Below are positions 34,830-45,470 of a DNA stretch of 64,000 nt, piece by piece; positions within the stretch are counted from its first letter, which is position 1, and each line of letters starts with the position of its first letter. The notes beneath the pieces are model-generated. The model worked only from the letters and a program-made list of their open reading frames with translations, did not search any database and was not told the origin of the DNA. The position numbers and the translations under genes are program-made. The DNA lies in the NCBI GenBank assembly GCA_022457065.1, contig JAJGBQ010000005.1, positions 4,278,001 through 4,342,000 on the forward strand. Reading direction: 5' to 3'. The DNA is from Curvularia sp. ZM96 (lineage: Eukaryota; Ascomycota; Dothideomycetes; Pleosporales; Pleosporaceae).

Positions 34830-36725
34830 ATGCATTATCGTGTCCTCAGAGATCATGAGATTCGACTTCTCCGTTTGGAGGCGCTCCAGGCAACGAATCC
34901 CCAGTCAAGGGAGCACCAGCACAAGCGACTTGCAGCAAGGCTTCGGAGTTTCCTACGTCCTATCCATGAACCATACGATACGAAAAAGAAGCTCATGACT
35001 GAGCTAGAATGCTCCTTTGTCACCGTTTCACTATATGAATCTCCTCCATTCGAAGCCTTATCCTGGGTATGGGGCGACGCCTCTGATGTCATCAGCATCA
35101 AACTTAATCACGAACCATTCATGATCAAGTCAGCCTTGCACAATATCTTATGCAACTTGAGGATGGAAGAAACACCTCGGCTTCTCTGGGTCGACGCACT
35201 CTGCATCAATCAAAGTGATGTGGAGGAGCGAAACCACCAGGTGACCCGGATGAAGGATATATACTCGCAGGCGGCCAGTGTGATTGTGTGGCTAGGGGAC
35301 TCTTGGAACGGAGACAGGGAAGCTTTTGAACTGATCAAACTCATCCGCGAACGACAGGACCTGCATTTCGCACCGAAATCAGGGCGCAAATGCATCAAAC
35401 TTGACGGCGAGAACCTTACCAACAGAGCGATGCGGAACGCTTTGATCAGCTTTTTCGATAGGCCTTGGTGGCACCGGCTCTGGACGGTGCAAGAGTATGT
35501 GATGGCAAATCAAGTCAATTTCTACTGTGGCCTCCGCACAGTCTCAGACTCGGATCTGCAGGTCTTCCTCGAAAGGTTGTCGAAGCATAGGCAATCCTGC
35601 TGCCGCGAGAGCGACATCTTCGTACGCCACAATATCCTCACACACCTCAACATAAACAGCGCAGCAAACCGGTACTCGGAGCTTCTGAAAATGAAACGCG
35701 ATCGAAATACTCTCAATTTTCTGCAGGTGGTAGCTGCTTGCCGTCGGAGACTTGCGTCGGACCCTCGGGATAAGCTATACGGCTTGCTGGGCTTGACTTC
35801 GCAGGAAGTAATGAGCAGGGTGGATCCAAACTACGCACTTTCCGCTGAGCACATATTCGAGGATGCTATTCACGTCTTCATTGAACAGGGCAAAGATCTA
35901 GAAGTCTTCAGTCACCTCTACGGCAGTTCTAGCTTGAACTTGCCTTCCTTTGTGCCGGACTGGACTGCGCGGCTCGATGGCCATATCCCAAAGTCTATTT
36001 ATTTCGACCGTTTAATCATTGCCAACAACTACAATGCGTGTTACGACACCACTCCCAGCGTTAAGAGAGTACAACCGGGAAGCATATCTTGCCGAGGTAT
36101 GATGTTTGATACCATCAGTGCAACTGGGAAGCCGGTGGTAACAAACTGCAAGAAAGAAGAACTTATCGCTGACTGCCGTGAGGTCTCTCAAATTGATCTC
36201 AGTTCGTCTGCGTCATATGTTGGTGCGAAGGGAGAACAAACAGTCGCTGCGGCATTTGGCAGAGCAATGTGCGGCGATATCCTTCTTTTCGATGATATCA
36301 TATGGTCAATCAGGCACGAAAAAGATGAGAAAGTATTGGCGAACGAAACAGAATGGGAGGTGTCTTGCAGAGAGAACAAAGACAAATCCGGGGCAGTCTA
36401 CTTCGATAAGAAGATAGGATCCTATCATAGAGCAGTGTTAGCAAACATGACGGGAAGAAGGTTCATCAGGACCAAAAAAGGATACTTCGGAACGGCACCC
36501 TCTAACGCCGAGATTGGAGACTTTGTAGCCGTGCTTGCTGGGGGCAAAGTGCCATATGTGCTACGCCCGAAGGCCCGCGACTTATCCTACTACCAAGTGG
36601 CTCAACCACCCATCCAGGCGTATAATATGCTTGGAGATGCATTTATTCAGGGCATTATGTATGGAGAGGCATTTCGAGACCTCGATAGAAACAATACAAA
36701 GCTGGAAGATATCATATTACGGTAG
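34830..36725 (+). CDS. HET-domain (heterokaryon incompatibility) protein
   Basis: 631 residues from ATG 34830, which opens MHYRVLRDHEIRLLRL; the frame is open further upstream but without an ATG. The HET domain runs from about residue 70: FEALSWVWGD near 74-83, LLWVDALCINQ near 115-125, and the following helix ending IYSQAASVIVWLGDS. Then comes the usual SFFDRPWWHRLWTVQE segment near 215. The C-terminal half holds DPRDKLYGLLGL, typical of HET proteins, and no additional repeat domain. HET proteins trigger programmed cell death during vegetative incompatibility when they sense a partner. The divergent Rho-like gene may be such a partner, which is speculation. No intron is evident. Confidence 0.88.
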   Translation: MHYRVLRDHEIRLLRLEALQATNPQSREHQHKRLAARLRSFLRPIHEPYDTKKKLMTELECSFVTVSLYESPPFEALSWVWGDASDVISIKLNHEPFMIKSALHNILCNLRMEETPRLLWVDALCINQSDVEERNHQVTRMKDIYSQAASVIVWLGDSWNGDREAFELIKLIRERQDLHFAPKSGRKCIKLDGENLTNRAMRNALISFFDRPWWHRLWTVQEYVMANQVNFYCGLRTVSDSDLQVFLERLSKHRQSCCRESDIFVRHNILTHLNINSAANRYSELLKMKRDRNTLNFLQVVAACRRRLASDPRDKLYGLLGLTSQEVMSRVDPNYALSAEHIFEDAIHVFIEQGKDLEVFSHLYGSSSLNLPSFVPDWTARLDGHIPKSIYFDRLIIANNYNACYDTTPSVKRVQPGSISCRGMMFDTISATGKPVVTNCKKEELIADCREVSQIDLSSSASYVGAKGEQTVAAAFGRAMCGDILLFDDIIWSIRHEKDEKVLANETEWEVSCRENKDKSGAVYFDKKIGSYHRAVLANMTGRRFIRTKKGYFGTAPSNAEIGDFVAVLAGGKVPYVLRPKARDLSYYQVAQPPIQAYNMLGDAFIQGIMYGEAFRDLDRNNTKLEDIILR

Positions 36726-36891
36726 GGAAAAGGGTGATATTGGCGTGGTAGGGGCATCCTCCACATATCCATGGACAAAAACATACTTCTAACGGCACGA
36801 TATTACGTAAACCTATCCTAAGCCAAATTCTACTATGGGGTTATATATTTACCCCTCCACCAAGTCTGGACTAGTAAATAGGTAACTAGGA

Positions 36892-38334
36892 GTGTCGCTG
36901 CACGGAGCGGAGACGCTCGACACGATTGACGATGTCATGGCATTCACAGGCTCAATCAGTCTCAAAGTAGATGGCAATCTGATACGACTGTCTCACGCGC
37001 CGAGGGAGCTGCCGTTTTTCGGAAACCATTTTGAGATCTATCCAGATCATTCGGGTAACCATGAACGGCTATTTGCGCAGCTGGGCAGCGTCATCAAAAC
37101 GGTCAACATGGGTACGACTACGTATCTCACCAACGATCCGCAAAGTATTAGAGGCTGCACTGAGCGTGAGCGAGTACTTTACCAAAATCACATTAGATGC
37201 ATCACATCCGCTGTAATACATGAATGACCAGACGGCGCTCTTCATGTGCGACACGTCGTCGCCGGCGTTTCACATTGCGCACAAGTTTGTTCCGCCGAGT
37301 ATGACGCCCAATGCGGTGCGCCAGTACGTAAATCCCATGCAGCAGGCCATTGAGGAGAGCTTTTCCGTATTCGACGAGCTCGACGCGTAGGGAAAGGCAT
37401 TCAATGCCTATCAATACATGTTCAAGCTTGCTGGGCAGATCATCTACCGCATCGTACTGAGGCTCGACGTCGGGCACTTCACGACGGTTGACACGCCAGC
37501 GCACGAAATCATCCACTTGCTTGGCGAGTACATGTCGCTGATGAAGAAGACGTCGCTCAGCCCAACGTGGTACAATTACCTGCCGTATGGCAATTACCGG
37601 CGGCTAGCCCAGGTCAAGACACGTGCATGGAGGCTCATCGACGAGGCCACTGACAACGCAGCCGTGGGTAACGGCGGCAAGGACGCGCCCATTCATGAGG
37701 CTGCGCTCAACTCGACGTGCATCGCGGACCACTTGAAGCGCACCGTCAACGACGACGGGCAGAAGCTGCCGCACAAGTATAGGCTAACCAACATTGTCGT
37801 GCTCATTGGTGCGGGCTTTGTAACGAGCTCGTCACTGCTGTCGTGGATGGTCTACGCGCTGACCAAATACCCAGGTAACCAGGAGCGGCTGCTTCAAGAG
37901 CTCGTCAATCATGGCTGCACTCCCGACAAGGAGTGGTCATACGACAAGATCAACTCGCTGACGTTCCTCGACCACTTCATCAAGGAGACGCATCGCATGC
38001 ACAACCCGTCGTTCCAGACAGCGCGCAACACCAAGAAGGACGTAATCGTGCCTGGCGGGTGGCAAATCCCAGCCGGTGCTATCGTGATCCTAACGTTTCC
38101 ATCAATTCATCGCCACAACGACCACTGGGAGAATCTGGACCGCTTCGACCCGGATCGCTGGGCGGCAGATGGTCGGACTTGACATCGGTTCGCCTTTACG
38201 CCTTTTGCGGCCGGCCCGCGAGGCTGCGTGGGTTTAACGTGGCGAAACTTGAGGCAAAGCTGGCTCTCGCGAAATTGATTCACCGCTACCGCTTTGAGGA
38301 TGCGACGACTGAGTCGATGCAGTATGACCCGTAG
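36892..38334 (+). pseudogene. Cytochrome P450 pseudogene
   Basis: P450 blocks follow in order: an N-terminal FGNHFEIYPDH region, DTSSPAFHIAHKFVPPSM, an oxygen-binding-type helix (VVLIGAGFVTSSSLLSW), the ExxR motif as KETHR near 37987, and the heme loop FTPFAAGPRGCVG near 38190-38225, where Cys is present. It is broken by a frameshift near 37145, TAA at 37225, TAG at 37388, TGA at 38180 and a frameshift near 38230. The N-terminal membrane anchor is missing. GC content is high and CpA sites are kept, so decay was not by RIP. It is downstream of and colinear with the HET gene. Confidence 0.85.
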
Positions 38335-39160
38335 TTTCTCGTCATCCGGTCGCTTAACTGCCGTGAGGGCGCACAAGCGGACAAGTTGGCCGGTGCTGCA
38401 ACCGTCGTAGTATGTAGAATGCAGAGACATAAAAGGGGGGGTGTAATTAGTATTGTGATGGGTAGAACACAAAAATGCTTATGTTCAATCACGACCCTTG
38501 CTTGCGTCACTTATGTAATCCGGATTGGTGTCTTCTAACGAATTTCTAATATGATGTCACGTGACGTTGTATATAACCGAGAGGCCTTTTCCCTCAGCCT
38601 CCTGAGTGTTAGTACACACACTTAGCACAAGCGTACGACTAGTGTAAGCCTTATCTCAGCACGGTCCGTGAGGTTAGACGCTACTCCAATATATCTTACA
38701 TACCACAGTTGAATGCATATAGGCGAACCAAATTGGGTTCAAAGTCCTGATTTGGATAGTTCCCGATTGGAAACAATCCAAAATTGGCTAGTCTTTTTCC
38801 CTGAGAGAGATGCGACGCTGGCTTTTGCGCAACTGATAGCCGACATATGCTCGCGAATCGGCTAAAAAACTTGTCCCTTTTCGCATTTACATGTTTTGTG
38901 GATCGAAGTCGAGTCCAACCGCATTCTGAATAGGGAAGTGAGCCTCATGCTTTGTCATCTTTGCTCACCCATCACATTTCCTATGCAAGTCGTTGTTATT
39001 GCTGTTGTTCATATTTAGGAGCTGGACTCGCAGAGCCTCACCTCGTTTTTCATCGTCCTTCAAAAACATTCGCATGGTTGGCAACTCAACCTTTACGTCT
39101 TGTCCATCCCTTGCTTGCTCTTTATATTCTTAGCCGATTGAAGATCTACCTTTAGCAACT
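38335..39160. other. Intergenic region with LTR-like segment
   Basis: About 825 bp. A segment from 38514 to 38700 begins TGTAA and ends TTACA and contains CACGTG and TATATAA words, a layout like a short solo LTR or a promoter. No target-site duplication is visible. From about 39040 the sequence should hold the MFS promoter. Confidence 0.4.
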
Positions 39161-41028
39161 ATGAGGACTCGTGGTATCGATGCCAGTACTGCGAACGATC
39201 CATCCACTATGACTGGGTCCGAAAAAGGTAGTGGCTCAGTTCCAGAAACGCTCATTGGCGACGGTATCAATCCAGCGCAGCGAGATCCTAAGAACATGGA
39301 GAAGCCCACGTCTCCACGACCCGTCCACGGAGTCAAGGTATGTGAACCAGCACCTTTGCAAAATCAATGGAAGTTCAGGTCTTCTGACCAGTTCAATCGC
39401 AGTGGGTCCTTATTGTCGTCTCTCTCCTGGCGTCGTTCCTGCTCTACGCCCTCGACACCACCATTGTGGCCACCATCCAGCCCGCCATTGTCAACACGTT
39501 TGGTCATGTCAATCTTGTCCCCTGGCTCAGCGTCGCCTTTGCCCTTGCCTCGGCCGCAAGCACGCTCCCCTGGTCCAAGGCATTCGGCCTCTTCTCTGCT
39601 AAGAAGCTGTTCCTCGGTGCAACAGCGCTATTCATGGGTGCGTCGGTCCTCTGTGGCGGCGCTCCAAACATTTCTGCCTTCATTGTCGGCCGTGCCCTCG
39701 CAGGTATTGGCGGTACTGGCATGTACATGGGACTTTTGACCATCCTTTCGGTCAACACCTCTGAAGTCGAGCGCCCCCAATATCTCAGTCTTACTGGTTT
39801 CTGGTGGGGCATCGGTACCGTCTTAGGTCCCGTCATTGGAGGCGCATTTGCTGAGAGCTCGGCGACTTGGAGATGGGCGTTTTACCTTAACCCCTGCGTT
39901 GGTGGTGCTGTTGCGCCCATTTACTTCCTCATCATGCCAGACTATCACCCCGTACCTGGTGTGTCGTTGCGCTCGCGCCTCGCCAAACTAGATTACATTG
40001 GATCCGCTCTCTCTTCCGGCGCGGTCCTCTGTATCATGATGGCAATGAACTTTGGAGGCGTTCTCTGGACTTGGAACGATGGCAGGAGCATCGCTCTGTT
40101 CGTACTGTCCGGTGTCTTGCTCGGTCTGTTCTGCGCCCAGCAAATCCTCTGTTTCATGACTTCCAAAAAGGATCGCATCTTCCCCATGCATTTCTTCCGC
40201 AGCTACGAGATGGTCATTCTGTTCATCACCATGAGTACGTATTACCTTTTTGCTTCAAGTCGGAAACCAAATTCGGGATCACTAACAGCCTGCAGTGTTT
40301 TCCGCATTTGGAACATTCATCACCATCTATTACCTCCCACTGTACTTTCAGTTTACTCGCGGCGCCACCGCCCTCGAGACGTCGGTCCACATCTTGCCCT
40401 ATATCCTATTTCTCTCCGCCTGCGTCCTGATCAATGGACACTACATGTCAAAAACTGGATTTTATTATCCATGGTATGTCTTTGGTTCGGTACTGCAACT
40501 CATCGGCGGCGCTTTGCTCTGTAAGTACACCTCACCCTGTACGAACTGCCTTTGTATCGCCATTTTGCTGACGGACACGATATAGACACATCCGATGAGA
40601 CTACCAGCAACGCGAAGATCTATGGCTACACCATTCTTCTCGGAACCGGTGTTGGTTGCTACTGCCAGGCCGGCTTTCCCGTCGCGCAGGTGAAAGTTGC
40701 TGCCTCCGATATTGCCTACAGCGTTGGCTTCATGACCGTCAGTCAAATGCTTGGGATTGCCTTTGGTACCGGCATGTCTGGTGCCGTTTTTGTCAACCAG
40801 GCGCATACTGGCCTTCAACGCCTTTTCCCCAGCGCATCTGTTGAACAAATTTCTGCTGCGGTCGCTGGTGTGGGAAGCGATCTCATCGATAAGGCAAGCA
40901 AGGAAACCGCTGCTGCAGCCATTCACATTATCGCTTTCGCAATCCAGGACGCATTTATCCCTGTCTTTGTGACAGGCGCCATTTCTTTCCTGTGCAGCTG
41001 GGCTATGAAGAGAGAAAAGATCTTTTGA
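39161..41028 (+). CDS. MFS drug-efflux transporter, DHA14-like
   Basis: Exons 39161-39337, 39403-40234, 40296-40520 and 40586-41028 join in frame to about 558 residues. A 60-residue polar N-terminus is followed by WVLIVVSLLASFLLYALDTTIVATIQPAI, the first helix with the DTTIV motif typical of 14-helix H+ antiporters. The motif-C-like GFWWGIGTVLGPVIGGAFAESSATWRWAFYLN region is near residue 200. Further helices extend to the C-terminus, which ends in a short basic tail. Such transporters sit in the plasma membrane and export toxins or secondary metabolites; the substrate is unknown. The neighbouring broken P450 and no biosynthetic core enzyme argue against a complete cluster here. Confidence 0.88.
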
Positions 41029-41799
41029 TAGATTGACACGAAAGACCATTTGTTGATGTGGATGAGATTTTAGTAACCCTGCCCGGATTTACAATTCTGT
41101 ATGATTAGTCTGGAGACATGTGCGCGCATAGGAGTCCGGTTTTGTAAAGAAGACGCTTAGTGTACGTGAAAAACAATGAATTCATTCTTTTAGAATATAT
41201 AGAGGGGAGAGTAGTTGAGATATATGAGCCAGAAGCTGCGGACTTGGAACAATAGACCCAAGTACAGAGTACTTGTCAATGTTCCAGCCAAGCCCGCTAG
41301 ACAGGGATCTGCATCACTGGTTAGTCAAACAACTTACTACTGGTGGGTCGTACAACATTTGCCCCTTAAACCCAACGCTTTACCATTCTGAGCGCCATTC
41401 GGACCTGTTCTCGCGGCCTTAGATTGGATGAGGAAGGCCGGAGCTCTTCTTTCGGTCCGAGCTAGGATATATTAACGTACGATATATATTTCTAAAGTTT
41501 AATGCTGTTTCTTGCATAGGCGTGACAGATAGTGGAAACACGTCTGACAGGATCGTCGGCTTTATTCTTGTAAATACGAGCTCTGCGCCAGTCAATGGTG
41601 TTTGGGATACAGCACATTATAGTGCCGAGAATACAACAATTCTTGGACGGAGAATTGACCATGTTTATCGCAGGCAGACGCACGCACGGATATATAAGTT
41701 GCTCTGTGAGCACTAGAATTAAATAAGTTTTATCGTGGTCAATCCTCATCACACTTACAAAACAATTGCAATTATCATCAGCAGTTTTTTTTTTTCAAT
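41029..41799. other. Intergenic region, no supported gene
   Basis: About 770 bp. The frames 41522-41716 (plus) and 41752-41492 (minus) have no recognisable domain. The 3' end of the MFS gene and the promoter of the small secreted ORF are presumably here; a T-rich tract lies at 41786-41796, just before the ATG. Confidence 0.45.
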
Positions 41800-42030
41800 A
41801 TGCGCATCGCCTTCGTCTTCAGCCTCCTTCCTTTCCTCACCTCGGGAGCGGCACTTGTCCGACGCGTCGATCCAGGCTGCCCAGCTTCAATGCCGCACCA
41901 ACTTCCACCACCACGGGAGTACTTGTGCAATGTTTACGGGTTGTCATATGTAAGCTACTACATTCTTTCTCTACAGCTGAAATCAGGTATTCGTACTAAC
42001 CGTCGAAAAGGAGGAAACTTGCGACCGTGA
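41800..42030 (+). CDS. Small secreted protein candidate
   Basis: ATG 41800 opens a 76-codon frame whose first 18 residues, MRIAFVFSLLPFLTSGAA, form a good signal peptide, followed by LVRR, a possible processing site. Residues 25-50 are Pro/Cys containing. A possible donor at 41950 (GTAAGC) would end exon 1 after LCNVYGLSY; joined to 41987 it would read VFVLTVEKEETCDRDGRTDRGY, but the intron would be only 37 bp. The 3' part runs into a repeat with a 26-A run. It may be a truncated effector-like protein. No family is recognised. Confidence 0.4.
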   Translation: MRIAFVFSLLPFLTSGAALVRRVDPGCPASMPHQLPPPREYLCNVYGLSYVSYYILSLQLKSGIRTNRRKGGNLRP

Positions 42031-42159
42031 TGGACGTACTGATCGAGGTTACCGTACGTGCGCATCCATCGGACCTCTTGAGCCATGAGACATAAAGAGG
42101 TAGTGTGTCAAGCAGTAGGTTCTAGGGAAGAAGGAATCACTATCTATGAGCATAAACAC

Positions 42160-42185
42160 AAAAAAAAAAAAAAAAAAAAAAAAAA
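42160..42185 (+). repeat. 26-bp poly(A) tract
   Basis: An uninterrupted A run lies just upstream of G-rich TAGGGTTGGGGTTAAG and CCCTAAG words at about 42208-42255. It could be a trace of a retroposed sequence or simply a homopolymer microsatellite. Confidence 0.7.
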
Positions 42186-42676
42186 CTTGCTAAGAAGATA
42201 TGGCCAGGGATTGAGGATAGGGTTGGGGTTAAGCCCTAAGCGCAACCCTAAGTTAGCACAGGCTACATTAGCAAATGTTACAATCTCTAAAAACGCTGAC
42301 ACAAGTGGACCCGTAAGTAGTTTGAAGAATCGCGACTACGCACCATGCCGCACGTTACGTGACTTGATTAGTGATTAGTATCTCTTGGCGCTACTAAGTA
42401 ACTAAGCACTCTGCAGAAATATACACGATGCTCAGTCAATCAGTAGTCCTGGCGCAACTAAGCAACTGAGTAACCTATATTACGTAGAAGTATATAGCAT
42501 TAGGCATTAAGCTCTTATAGCTTAGTGTGTTTAACTTACTTAAGTTATAAGTACAAGTACAATATACGAGTTACTTGTAGAGACACTATTCATGTTATCC
42601 TATTGCTTTATCCGCGAAAACTAACGCTCTGGAGCCTTGACACTAGAAGTCTTATATTGCTTCTACTCAAGGTATA
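42186..42676. repeat. Older repeat into which the transposon inserted
   Basis: AT-rich, stop-dense sequence. The part from about 42540 to 42676 is similar to 785-918. It is split from its other half (44524 onward) by the Fot1/pogo-type element at a TA dinucleotide. Confidence 0.5.
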
Positions 42677-44523
42677 ACGTGGTTCACAAGCGAGTCGCTC
42701 ACCCAAGCGAGTCGCTCACGCCCCACCAGCGCGTCGACTTCGACACTACAACGCGAAATGCCACAACAACGTAATTATCAATCAACTTATCCTGAATCAG
42801 ATCTTCAGCTTGCTCTTTTTGATATTCAATCACAACGTGTTCAAAGCCAAAGACGTGCTGCAGCTATCTATAACGTGCCTCAAAGAACTCTATCTGACCG
42901 ACGCGCTGGAAAGCGCCCCCGACGCGACTGCGTACCGAAGTCGAAGCGCCTTAATAAGCTAGAAGAGGAGGCTATACTTAAGCGTATTCTTGAGGAGTCT
43001 ACAAGAGGATTTGCGCCTACAAAGGCTGACGTTCGAGTAATGGCTGATAAACTGTTGCATGAGCGCGCTAGTAACCCTGTTGGCAAGAATTGGGTTGATA
43101 ACTTTGTTAAGAGGACTCCTGAGCTCCGGACGCGCTGGAGTCGTCCCTATGATCACCAGCGAGCCGCCTGCGAGGACCCAGCGGCTATCCAGCGCTGGTT
43201 CGACTTAGTCCAGGCGACAAAGCAGAAGTGGGGTATTGTGGACGACGATATCTACAACTTTGACGAAACTGGCTTTATGATGGGCAAGATTTTATCACAG
43301 TTAGTTATCACAGGCTCAGAGGGATCAGGCAAAAAGAAGCGCGTCCAGCCAGGCAACCGTGAGTGGGTTACTGTGATCCAAGGCGTGGGCGCGTCGGGTC
43401 GCCGGCTACCCCCCTTCGTTATCTTTGCGGGCAAGGTGCTTATCGACGTCTGGTTTGAGAATCTACCTACTGACTGGGTACTTGAAGTCAGTCCTAATGG
43501 CTGGACAAACAATCAGCTTGCGCTTACCTGGTTAGAGCACTTCGATACCCATACGAAGAGCTGCACTATGGGTGGATATCGACTGCTGATTATTGACGGC
43601 CATGAGAGCCACTGCTCTGTTGATTTTCAAGATCTTTGCAAGGAGAAGAATATTATTCTTCTCTGTATGCCCGCCCACTCGTCTCACCTGTTGCAGCCCC
43701 TTGATGTCGCCTGCTTCTCGCCGTTGAAGCGCAAGTACGGCGACTCGATCTCAGGCTTGGCACGCAACCACACCAGCTATATTACTAAGGATACCTTCCT
43801 ACCAGCCTTTAAGACTGCTTTTGAGCAGTCTATCACAAAGGAGAACATTCAGGCTGGCTTTAGAGGTGCTGGTCTAGTCCCACATGACCCACAGGCTGTG
43901 CTATCAAAGCTTGACGTGGTGGTGCAGACACCAGTACAATCGCCGCGACGGGTAACCGCCTGGGAGGCGCAGACACCACGCAACGCGCGCGAAGTCGAGG
44001 CGCAAAGTACTCTTATTCAACAGAGAGTAAGAAACCGCCCTGGGTCTTCTGCAAGTTCTCTTGATGAAAAGATTGCTCAGTTGAGTAAAGGGGCTCAGCA
44101 AATAGCACATGAGATGACGCTTATGAGAGAGGAAGTAGCTGCTCTTCGAGAGGCTCTAAATACAGCAAACAAGCGTAAGAGCCGCAAGCGACGATATGTA
44201 CGGACAGACGAGACTCTTACTGTTGGTGAGGTACAGGATTTATTAGCTGAACAGGCGAGTAGCAGTCGTGGTGATGGCGAGAGTGCGTCGAAGAGGGTGC
44301 GAGGAGAGAGGCGCTGCGGGCGTTGCAAGCAGACTAGACACAACGCCCGTACCTGCGTAGTTGAAATCGATAGTGCTAGTGATAGTGATAGATCTAAGGA
44401 GTAAATTGGCTTATTACGATTTTTAATATACTGTGATTAATAGCTGTGATAATGTTGCGAAGTCGACGCGCTGGTGGGGCGTGAGCGACTCGCTTGGGTG
44501 AGCGACTCGCTTGTGAACCACGT
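42677..44523 (+). mobile_element. Intact Fot1/pogo-type DNA transposon, 1,847 bp
   Basis: The element starts and ends with ACGTGG/CCACGT and is flanked by TA on both sides (42675-42676 and 44524-44525), the target duplication of the Tc1/mariner superfamily. Terminal inverted repeats of 66 bp (42677-42742 and 44458-44523) are perfectly matched. Each contains two direct copies of AAGCGAGTCGCTCAC, itself with a GCGAGTCGC palindrome, probably transposase-binding sites. It carries one intact transposase gene. Perfect repeats and an open frame suggest recent insertion. Length resembles that of the Molly-type elements of Parastagonospora, but identity is not claimed. Confidence 0.92.
42758..44404 (+). 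CDS. Fot1/pogo-type DDE transposase
   Basis: 548 residues without interruption. The N-terminus has a pipsqueak-type helix-turn-helix (ALFDIQSQRVQSQRRAAAIY...VPQRTLSDR), followed by a CENP-B-type HTH up to about residue 130 with WVDNFVKRTPELRTRWSRPYD. The DDE_1 catalytic core shows YNFDETGF (first Asp) near 170, LLIIDGHESH (second Asp) near 275, and the PAHSSHLLQPLDVACFSPLKRKY run with the third Asp near 315. A coiled-coil-prone segment follows, then a basic stretch and a CGRCKQTRHNARTC zinc-knuckle-like tail. All catalytic acids are present, so it may be functional. The stop is followed by about 50 bp before the right inverted repeat. Confidence 0.93.
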   Translation: MPQQRNYQSTYPESDLQLALFDIQSQRVQSQRRAAAIYNVPQRTLSDRRAGKRPRRDCVPKSKRLNKLEEEAILKRILEESTRGFAPTKADVRVMADKLLHERASNPVGKNWVDNFVKRTPELRTRWSRPYDHQRAACEDPAAIQRWFDLVQATKQKWGIVDDDIYNFDETGFMMGKILSQLVITGSEGSGKKKRVQPGNREWVTVIQGVGASGRRLPPFVIFAGKVLIDVWFENLPTDWVLEVSPNGWTNNQLALTWLEHFDTHTKSCTMGGYRLLIIDGHESHCSVDFQDLCKEKNIILLCMPAHSSHLLQPLDVACFSPLKRKYGDSISGLARNHTSYITKDTFLPAFKTAFEQSITKENIQAGFRGAGLVPHDPQAVLSKLDVVVQTPVQSPRRVTAWEAQTPRNAREVEAQSTLIQQRVRNRPGSSASSLDEKIAQLSKGAQQIAHEMTLMREEVAALREALNTANKRKSRKRRYVRTDETLTVGEVQDLLAEQASSSRGDGESASKRVRGERRCGRCKQTRHNARTCVVEIDSASDSDRSKE

Positions 44524-45470
44524 TACTCTTAATAGCAAACACTAACTCTATAGTATACTTTATGTAATAACTCACGCTATATATATCGTATTATTATAAA
44601 AGTAGTTGGTTGAATGCGCGCGAGTTTTCTGCATCTTAGGTAGAAGTTGCGTTAATTTTGAATATGATTCAAGCTATTGTTCCATGCCCCTCATGATTCT
44701 GCACAATAATAGCTGGGAAATTCAGCAACCCTAATAGAACAATAGCCGGAACCAGCTATTATTCCGTCAGGGATTGAGAATAGAGTTGCGTACGATAAGG
44801 CGAAAGTGCTACCCCTCTTCTCTCTAGGTTATCTTATACCTATTTATTAGCTTTAGCCTCATCTAAGAATTCTACTTAGTAGACCCTACTAGTATTATGT
44901 CTAGCAACAAACCATCGTTGACGAGCTAATAGAATCGCATAGGTCGGGCCGTCTCTCGTCTCCCAAACCTCACCTGCTCTGGTTACACTTACAGCCTTCC
45001 AGAAAGGTCACTATAGTCTATTTTCTAAGTCCCACTTTTCGTATACACCTCAAAACATTTATCTAGATCATTGATGATCCTGGTTTTTCCCTTCATATTC
45101 GATAGCACGGGCAAAACTGACACGCTGGGTAGCACTCGAGCCATGTATTGGTGGCAAAAATCGGCCTACATCTCCAATGGCGAGCTTAGTGACAGCCTAC
45201 AATTTCCGTACCCTCACCGCCGAACCTATCACTTTGGCCGGGGTCCACACATGATGAGACTGGATTGGATCGGCCTCGAATTGAGGATTTGTTGGATAAG
45301 GGTATATTCATGCGAGTATAGACTTTAAGGCATTAAACTACACAACCTGAGACAGGAGCGAACATCCAGTACACCCGAAGAGGAGCTTGCGCCGCCAAAG
45401 AGGCACTACGGGAAAGAGAGGAAATATGATGTGGTCTCTGCCAATGAGGTGCTGACAGTGAGTGGAACGA
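44524..45470. other. Intergenic region, no supported gene
   Basis: It starts with the other half of the interrupted repeat and continues as mixed, mostly AT-rich sequence. An 85-codon frame at 45071-45328 shows no domain. The last 100 bp are the 3' flank of the CorA-like gene. Confidence 0.45.

Noticed and set aside
39161..41028. Secondary-metabolite cluster with P450, FAD oxidase and MFS
   Set aside because: The P450 and FAD oxidase are broken, 8-10 kb apart, and no backbone synthase is present.
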